Source: an uncultured Collinsella sp.
Lineage (GTDB): Bacteria > Actinomycetota > Coriobacteriia > Coriobacteriales > Coriobacteriaceae
Assembly: GCA_900757495.1 (NCBI GenBank)
Contig: CAAENX010000008.1
Span: 1-64,000, forward strand
DNA: 64,000 nt
Direction: 5' to 3'
The position numbers and the translations under genes are program-made. Within the stretch, counting starts at the first letter, position 1, and every line of letters starts with the position of its first letter. Of this stretch, positions 59,339-64,000 are shown one piece after another. A model generated the notes under the pieces. The model searched no databases and was not told the DNA's origin. It worked only from the letters and a program-made list of their open reading frames with translations.

Positions 59339-60148
59339 CTACTCCCCTCGCGCCGTACGAGCGGCAGCCATAAAACGAACCACCCGCTCAACATCAATCG
59401 GGGCATCCAGTTTTCCGTCGCGCTTTAAGCACGTGCCGACAAACGCGCCATCGTAGTGAGCAAATACGTCAGCCACGGTATTTTCGCGACAACCGGTGCC
59501 ACATACCACAGGCACTTCGCCAACACGCTCGCGGACCTCGTCGGCAAGCTCGCCCGAAGCGCCACGACCGGCAGCCGAACCGCCGATGACCATCGCATCC
59601 GGTAGGCAATTAAAGAGAAGTGAATCGGCAATGTCCGCGGTCGTGCGGTCGTTGAGATAAACCTCGCCCTCGCTCGTGATGAAGTGAAAAAGCTTGAGGT
59701 CGTCCAAGCGCAGCGCCGCCTTGCGACGCATGGTGTGAGCGAAATCTCGGTTAATCAGCCCGAGATCACCGGCCCAGGCACCGCAAAAATTGCAGCGCGT
59801 GAACTGCGCGTCGACGGCAGCGCACAGCTCGATTGTGGCATCACCATCGTAAATTGCCTCAGCTCCCCAAGGAGTCGACAGATCATGGGACAGAGCCCCG
59901 ATTACATAGCCCATCGATGCAAGGGTTGAGGGAGAAACATGCTGCTCATAGGGCATCGAGAGCTCATTGGTAATCAAAATGCCATCGACACCGCCCTGCT
60001 GCAACGCCTCGAGATCGCGCTTGGCGGCTTCCACGACCTGCGATACGCTTCCGCCCGGGTAATACAGCGGATCGCCCGGCAGAGGACGCAGGTGCAGCAT
60101 TCCGATAACCGGCTTTTCGTTCTTGAACATCGAAGTTAGAAACGACAT
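59339..60148 (-). CDS. BtpA/SgcQ family protein
   Basis: 269 residues with a TIM-barrel-like pattern: KPVIGMLHLRPLPGDPLYYP, GVDGILITNELSMPY, AEAIYDGDATIELCAA, FCGAWAGDLGLINRD, VIGGSAAGRGASGEL, and VVCGTGCRENTVADV. It matches the BtpA/SgcQ family, encoded in other bacteria with sugar transport and kinase genes; the reaction is not established. The ATG at 60148 follows AAGGAG. It lies between YjbQ and the FGGY kinase. Confidence 0.85.
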   Translation of the reverse strand: MSFLTSMFKNEKPVIGMLHLRPLPGDPLYYPGGSVSQVVEAAKRDLEALQQGGVDGILITNELSMPYEQHVSPSTLASMGYVIGALSHDLSTPWGAEAIYDGDATIELCAAVDAQFTRCNFCGAWAGDLGLINRDFAHTMRRKAALRLDDLKLFHFITSEGEVYLNDRTTADIADSLLFNCLPDAMVIGGSAAGRGASGELADEVRERVGEVPVVCGTGCRENTVADVFAHYDGAFVGTCLKRDGKLDAPIDVERVVRFMAAARTARGE

Positions 60149-60181
60149 AACGTGCTCCTTCATAGGGTTATTGCAGGGACG

Positions 60182-60616
60182 TTACTCCCCCAGCACCTCG
60201 ACGTACACTTTTCGCTTCTGCGGACCGTCAAACTCCGCAAGATAGATGTTCTGGGCACTTCCGCACACGATGTGGCCATCTTGGACGGGAAAGAAGCAAC
60301 TGTTTCCACAAATCATGCTCTTGATATGCCCACAGGAGTTGTTACCGGTGGCTCCATAGCTCGGCAGGAAGTGTGCATGCGCATAGGGGGCATCGAGTGG
60401 GGCGATGCGATCAAGCGTCTCCATAAGATCCGTCTCCACGCAGGGCAGCCCCTCGTTTACCACGATTCCGCAGGTCGTATGCGACAAAATAATCGCCGCC
60501 AAGCCATTGGTCACCGAGCTGCGTTCGATGGCAGCGTGCACGTCCTCGGTAATATCGATGAACTGGTCCGGAGCAGTCGATAGATAGCTCAATGTCTCGA
60601 GCGTCACCATGTTCAC
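60182..60616 (-). CDS. YjbQ family (UPF0047) protein
   Basis: 144 residues: NGLAAIILSHTTCGIVVNEG, and the C-terminal GHIKSMICGNSCFFPVQDGH followed by GSAQNIYLAEFDGPQKRKVY. These are the conserved His-containing motifs of the YjbQ/secondary thiamine-phosphate synthase family; the true activity is uncertain. Its start overlaps the amidohydrolase stop (ATGA), so the genes are tightly coupled. Confidence 0.88.
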   Translation of the reverse strand: MNMVTLETLSYLSTAPDQFIDITEDVHAAIERSSVTNGLAAIILSHTTCGIVVNEGLPCVETDLMETLDRIAPLDAPYAHAHFLPSYGATGNNSCGHIKSMICGNSCFFPVQDGHIVCGSAQNIYLAEFDGPQKRKVYVEVLGE

Positions 60617-61473
60617 TCATCCCCTTCAAGAAAACGCAGGGCATTACCCCAGTAGAGCCTTTCTCGCGCATCATCGCGCATGGGCACGGTATCGAGCGCC
60701 CGCTTGAGTTTGAATGCACGGAAGCGCGACGTATTGCTGGCGAACATCACTTGGTGCGATAGCGCGCGCTCATACCACAGCGGCCCCATATCGACCGTGA
60801 AAAGACGCTGCATCATCTCCTCGGGCGAATCGATGTAAGTGATAGAGGTGTCCGCGTAGCAGTTGGGATACTTGAGCAGCATCGCCACGGTCTCGCGCAC
60901 CCAGGGCCAGCCAAAATGGGTCAAACTAAAACGCACATTTGGATGCGTTGCGATTGTGTGCTCAAATGCAAGCGGGTTACTGCGCGAGAGCTCTGCGCCC
61001 GGCTCCCAAGACATACCGGCATGGAAAACCACCGGCTTGTTATAGCGCTCGCACAGTTCGTAAAGCGGCTCGGCCACAGCATCATCGGGGGCAAAACCCT
61101 GCTTTGCAGGATGCAGGCAAAGCCCCTTTGCCCCCAACTCGATAAAGGCGCGCTCCAATTCGTCTGCGGCACCGCTCACCTGCGGGTCTACGCTCGCAAA
61201 TCCCCACAGACGATCGGGATGTGCGGCAACCAGCATGGCAATCTGGTCATTGGTGCCAAAGTGCCCTCCGCATGCCGTGGTTACATCGAGCGGCATGAGC
61301 ACGCTCTTCTGCACATCGCAGACGTCCATCTCGACTTGAAGCTCATCCCAATCCATGGGGCCCATATGCCCCATACCAAATTCTCGTGACCAAAAACCGA
61401 ATCCATCAGGCTCATCACCCGGCGTACAGATCTCGCCGTAGAGCATAGGATGGACCAACATGTCGATAACCAT
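60613..61473 (-). CDS. Amidohydrolase family (TIM-barrel) protein
   Basis: 286 residues. It begins MVIDMLVHPMLYGEICTPGD, resembling the DxHxH-type opening with only one histidine. Later features are GFASVDPQVSGAADELERAF, GAKGLCLHPAKQGFAPDD, KPVVFHAGMSWEPGAEL, FSLTHFGWPWVRE and YADTSITYIDSPEEM, as in the amidohydrolase-2 family of decarboxylases and lactone/hydro-lyases. The ATG at 61473 follows GGAAAGGAG. Its substrate would be an intermediate of this operon's pathway. Confidence 0.85.
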   Translation of the reverse strand: MVIDMLVHPMLYGEICTPGDEPDGFGFWSREFGMGHMGPMDWDELQVEMDVCDVQKSVLMPLDVTTACGGHFGTNDQIAMLVAAHPDRLWGFASVDPQVSGAADELERAFIELGAKGLCLHPAKQGFAPDDAVAEPLYELCERYNKPVVFHAGMSWEPGAELSRSNPLAFEHTIATHPNVRFSLTHFGWPWVRETVAMLLKYPNCYADTSITYIDSPEEMMQRLFTVDMGPLWYERALSHQVMFASNTSRFRAFKLKRALDTVPMRDDARERLYWGNALRFLEGDE

Positions 61474-61500
61474 TTCGTACTCCTTTCCAGGCATTTGACC

Positions 61501-62301
61501 CTAGTACGGCTCAAACGAACCAATCACTCGGGACGACAGCTCAGCGCCCGCCTTCATACACGCCGGAATATCAAGGCCATCGATCACGCCCTTGGTAAAC
61601 CCGGCGATATACGAGTCGCCGGCACCCACGGTATTAACGACCTTCTCCGCCGGCACGATCCCGCACTCATAGAAGCGCTCACCGTCATAGGCAATGCTTC
61701 CCTTCTCGCCAAGCGTGGCAACCGCAACGCGCGGCCCCAATTCCTGCGCGTGACGTACCCAGTCCCGCAGCTCCGGAGTGTCATCTTCAAACGACATAAA
61801 TGCGTAGTCAACGTAGGGAAAATGATTCTCGCAGGCATATTCGGGATCCTGGCTGAACACCGAGAAGTCCATAACCACCGTCTTGCCCGCATCATGCCAC
61901 TCGGGCAGGAGGTCCAAACAATTGCCAAACAGGTCGGTATGAATGATGTCATGCTCTAGGATAAACGCCCGGTCATCTTCATTCGGACGATATGTCTCCA
62001 TTACGCCATCGATTGCCTCGAGATGCACGCGATCGACGCCGTCTTTCAATGCCATGAGCATCACCGAGGTGTCGCCATCCTCCACCCGCAGATGAGAGAT
62101 ATCAAACCCCTCGGCGGCCAGCGCCTCTCTCATCTTGTCTCCGTACTCGTCCTTGCCGACAACCGACACGGCGGATACCGAAACGCCCATTCGTGCAAGA
62201 TGGATACCCCAGTCAATGCCATTACCAGTCGGATAGAACACGCCGATGTTTTGATAGACGTCCGCACAGCAAAAACCAGCCGCACACGCTTTAATACCCA
62301 T
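61501..62301 (-). CDS. PfkB family carbohydrate kinase, copy 1
   Basis: 266 residues. PfkB/ribokinase fold: CAAGFCCADVYQNIGVFYPT, YPTGNGIDWGIHLARMGVSV and the anion-hole motif TVGAGDSYIAGFTKGVIDGL with catalytic Asp. It resembles fructoselysine 6-kinase (FrlD) in length and style. It is separated from the second PfkB gene by a hairpin. Confidence 0.87.
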   Translation of the reverse strand: MGIKACAAGFCCADVYQNIGVFYPTGNGIDWGIHLARMGVSVSAVSVVGKDEYGDKMREALAAEGFDISHLRVEDGDTSVMLMALKDGVDRVHLEAIDGVMETYRPNEDDRAFILEHDIIHTDLFGNCLDLLPEWHDAGKTVVMDFSVFSQDPEYACENHFPYVDYAFMSFEDDTPELRDWVRHAQELGPRVAVATLGEKGSIAYDGERFYECGIVPAEKVVNTVGAGDSYIAGFTKGVIDGLDIPACMKAGAELSSRVIGSFEPY

Positions 62302-62318
62302 GGTCTTCTCCAATGTTC

Positions 62319-62352
62319 AAAAGGGGACCCACCACATGGCGAGCCCCCTTTT
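62319..62352 (-). terminator. Hairpin between the two PfkB genes
   Basis: AAAAGGGG/CCCCTTTT, with T-run on the minus strand, 71 nt after the stop of the upstream kinase gene and 18 nt before the next start. It may end transcription partially and lower expression of the distal genes. Confidence 0.7.
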
Positions 62353-62422
62353 CGCGTTTCGCTTATTGTTTTGCATCGGCTGTCCAAGGCCTCATAGCCA
62401 GACCGCCGTACGCTTTCTTAAG

Positions 62423-63286
62423 CTATTCGACGATTGGTGCTCCGTGGCCCCAAGAACCTTCCATGCCGCACACGGTCGAGGCAAACCCGGCAGCAAAGTC
62501 GAGCGCGCGCTCGATGGCCTCGGCGCCACCCTCACCACGCTTGGCGGAATCGAGATAGCACATCAAAAACGAGGTGAGGAACGAGTCGCCCGCCCCCATG
62601 GTATCCTTCATGTCCGTTACCGGTTTAGCCAGCTGGCGGTAATAACGCTCGCCGTCGTAAGCGATGCAGCCCTCGGCGCCCGCCGTAGCCGACACAAAAC
62701 GCGGACCCAGACCCTTCACCCATGCCAGACGCTCGCGAATCTCGTCCTCACTCGCGGCATCCGCCGCACTAAAGAAAGCAAAATCGACATAGGGCGCAAT
62801 CTGCTCGTAGTACTCGTCGGTGGAGTCGTCCGAAAAGTCAAAAGAGACCGTGACGCCCGCAGCCTTCAACTTGGGCAGCTCGCGCTCGGTGAAGCAATAG
62901 TTGCCCGAATGAACCACATCGAACTGCTTCATGTACGAAAGGTCAAAGCGATCGAGAACATAGCGCGCATCGCCACGGATACCGCCCTCGTTGGAGCCGA
63001 GGAAGACACGGTCACCGTCAACGACGGTCACGCGAGCCGCTCCGTTCTCGCCAATCATCTGCTCGCACTTGTCAAGCTCGATACCCTCATCCTCGAGGCT
63101 TGCAATGACATGCTCGGCAGCGGCGTCATTGCCAAAAATGCCCATGTATGCAGAGCGTGCGGCACCGCATTTCTTGGCATAAACGGCGAAGTTCACCGCA
63201 TTGCCGCCGGGATACATGGTGTGGATATGCTCGTAGCGATCGACGACGTTGTCGCCAAATCCGAGCGCGTTAACGTTAAATGCCAT
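62423..63286 (-). CDS. PfkB family carbohydrate kinase, copy 2 (FrlD-like)
   Basis: 287 residues. MAFNVNALGFGDNVVDRYEH, YPGGNAVNFAVYAKKCGA, GYCFTERE-like NYCFTERELPKL and the catalytic DTMGAGDSFLTSFLMCYLD. The opening resembles FrlD (fructoselysine 6-kinase). It starts 14 nt after the SIS-domain gene. The two PfkB proteins share the PfkB framework but differ substantially, so they are paralogues with likely distinct substrates. Confidence 0.87.
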   Translation of the reverse strand: MAFNVNALGFGDNVVDRYEHIHTMYPGGNAVNFAVYAKKCGAARSAYMGIFGNDAAAEHVIASLEDEGIELDKCEQMIGENGAARVTVVDGDRVFLGSNEGGIRGDARYVLDRFDLSYMKQFDVVHSGNYCFTERELPKLKAAGVTVSFDFSDDSTDEYYEQIAPYVDFAFFSAADAASEDEIRERLAWVKGLGPRFVSATAGAEGCIAYDGERYYRQLAKPVTDMKDTMGAGDSFLTSFLMCYLDSAKRGEGGAEAIERALDFAAGFASTVCGMEGSWGHGAPIVE

Positions 63287-63300
63287 GGCCTTTGCCCCTT

Positions 63301-64000
63301 CTAGTACTCGACAACACCCATATAGCGACGGAAATCGGGATCGTGATCAAACACCTTGCCGCGTGCAGCACGCAGCTCGCAGTTCATGGCGTAGAACAGC
63401 ACCGGGTCCAGATAGGCACGGACGCTCGCCGGCACGGCTTCCATACCGTACTCCTTGGCATCGAGCACCATCAGCGTATCGGTATGCGTCTTAAGGAACG
63501 CAAGGGCGCGCTCGTCCATAGCACGGCACTCGCTGGAGCCCATCTGCAGGAAGTAAAAAACGCCATCCTGAGTAGCCTCGAAGGGGCCGTGGAAGTACTC
63601 GGCAGAGTGGATGTAGCTGCAGTGCTGCCACTGCATCTCCATAAGAGAGCAGATAGCGAAACCGTAGGTCTGGCTAAAGTTGGGACCGCTGCCCAGAATG
63701 TAGAAGAACTCGTGCTCCTGGCAAAGCTTGGCAAAACGATCACCTAGCTCGGCATTTACCTTCTCACGTGCCGGGGGAAGAATCTTATCCATCTCGGCGA
63801 TACCGGCATACATATCGGCAAGATCGGCGTAGCCCTCCTGCTGATCGAGCAGCTCGGCCGCAAGCGACAGCGAAATGCCAGCGGGGACCTCGGCCTGCGG
63901 CACGCCCTCGCCCCACGGGTAGACCCACGTGGTCCACTTGCCGGAGTCAATCTTGGATCCAGCGTTGTCGGTCTGGGCGATCACCGTAGCGCCGGCAGCA
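63301..64000 (-). CDS. SIS-domain sugar isomerase/deglycase (FrlB-like), cut by window edge
   Basis: The frame runs off the right edge; 232 C-terminal residues are visible. It has AGATVIAQTDNAGSK (first SIS domain edge), FFYILGSGPNFSQTYGFA and HSAEYFHGPFEAT (the second SIS domain; SAEYFHGPFE matches FrlB-type fructoselysine-6-phosphate deglycase). Such proteins cleave or isomerise phosphorylated Amadori products or amino sugars. It is followed 14 nt later by the FrlD-like kinase. Confidence 0.85.
   Translation of the reverse strand, partial: AAGATVIAQTDNAGSKIDSGKWTTWVYPWGEGVPQAEVPAGISLSLAAELLDQQEGYADLADMYAGIAEMDKILPPAREKVNAELGDRFAKLCQEHEFFYILGSGPNFSQTYGFAICSLMEMQWQHCSYIHSAEYFHGPFEATQDGVFYFLQMGSSECRAMDERALAFLKTHTDTLMVLDAKEYGMEAVPASVRAYLDPVLFYAMNCELRAARGKVFDHDPDFRRYMGVVEY

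Noticed and set aside
1..64000. tRNA or rRNA genes
   Set aside because: I found no cloverleaf-like sequence with a TTC loop and CCA-like end, and no rRNA-like stretches.
1..64000. CRISPR array, prophage or full insertion sequence
   Set aside because: No regularly spaced repeats, no Cas, integrase, transposase or phage structural protein is visible. The palindromic repeats do not have CRISPR spacing.

Overview
The window is GC-rich bacterial chromosome. Gene content and protein style point to an intestinal coriobacterium, most likely Collinsella or a close relative (inference, not tested by database search). Supporting signs are fermentative genes (phosphate acetyltransferase, two acetate kinases, L-lactate dehydrogenase, the start of arginine deiminase), a Gram-positive type wall inventory (UDP-galactopyranose mutase, a D-aspartate-type racemase/ligase pair, a secreted C69 peptidase, a coiled-coil cell-wall protein) and zinc-ribbon membrane proteins. 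I see no tRNA, rRNA, CRISPR array, prophage or intact insertion sequence.

Layout. 1-9.7 kb: arcA start (partial), polyphosphate kinase, a TrmA/RlmD-type RNA methyltransferase, a DUF6020-type membrane protein with a zinc-ribbon propeller protein, a DJ-1 protein and Maf. 9.7-17.5 kb: P1 peptidase, GT2 plus Glf, pta facing two tandem ackA paralogues. 17.5-25.1 kb: MFS/LysR pair, HIT protein, exonuclease VII (xseA/xseB), membrane zinc peptidase, RNase D, a DagK-like lipid kinase and a 30-residue membrane peptide. 25.4-31 kb: C69 peptidase, then an apparent tryptophan ECF transporter operon preceded by a 22-codon leader peptide with three consecutive Trp codons and an intrinsic terminator. 31-38 kb: amino-acid racemase with ATP-grasp ligase, secreted coiled-coil protein, membrane Ser/Thr kinase with a small HTH-like protein, lipoprotein, small membrane protein. 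37.7-43.1 kb: lysine/diaminopimelate locus: a divergent M20 deacylase, a lysine riboswitch, and an operon of a single-ORF LysA-DapA fusion, dapB and dapH. 43-52.8 kb: NdpA-like nucleoid protein, DUF2974 hydrolase, ldh, aminotransferase, nadE and two low-complexity proteins. 53-57.7 kb: EttA, SdpR/SdpI, TcdA, TatD. 57.8-64 kb: a catabolic operon on the minus strand (SIS-domain protein, two PfkB kinases, amidohydrolase, YjbQ, BtpA/SgcQ, FGGY kinase) that I cannot assign to a known complete pathway.

The most unusual signal is non-coding. Several intergenic regions, mostly between convergent genes, carry compound palindromes in which a shared core of about 70 nt sits inside a perfect inverted repeat unique to each locus. 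Two families are visible. Family F2 (three copies: 28242-28342, 43161-43258, 52857-52956) keeps two sequence boxes constant while its helices change sequence but stay paired. Family F1 (10773-10897, 10992-11101, and a more divergent 14589-14715) has the same architecture with a different core. They look like structured RNA or hairpin DNA elements lodged in terminator stems. Additional short palindromic repeats resembling REP elements are scattered through the window.
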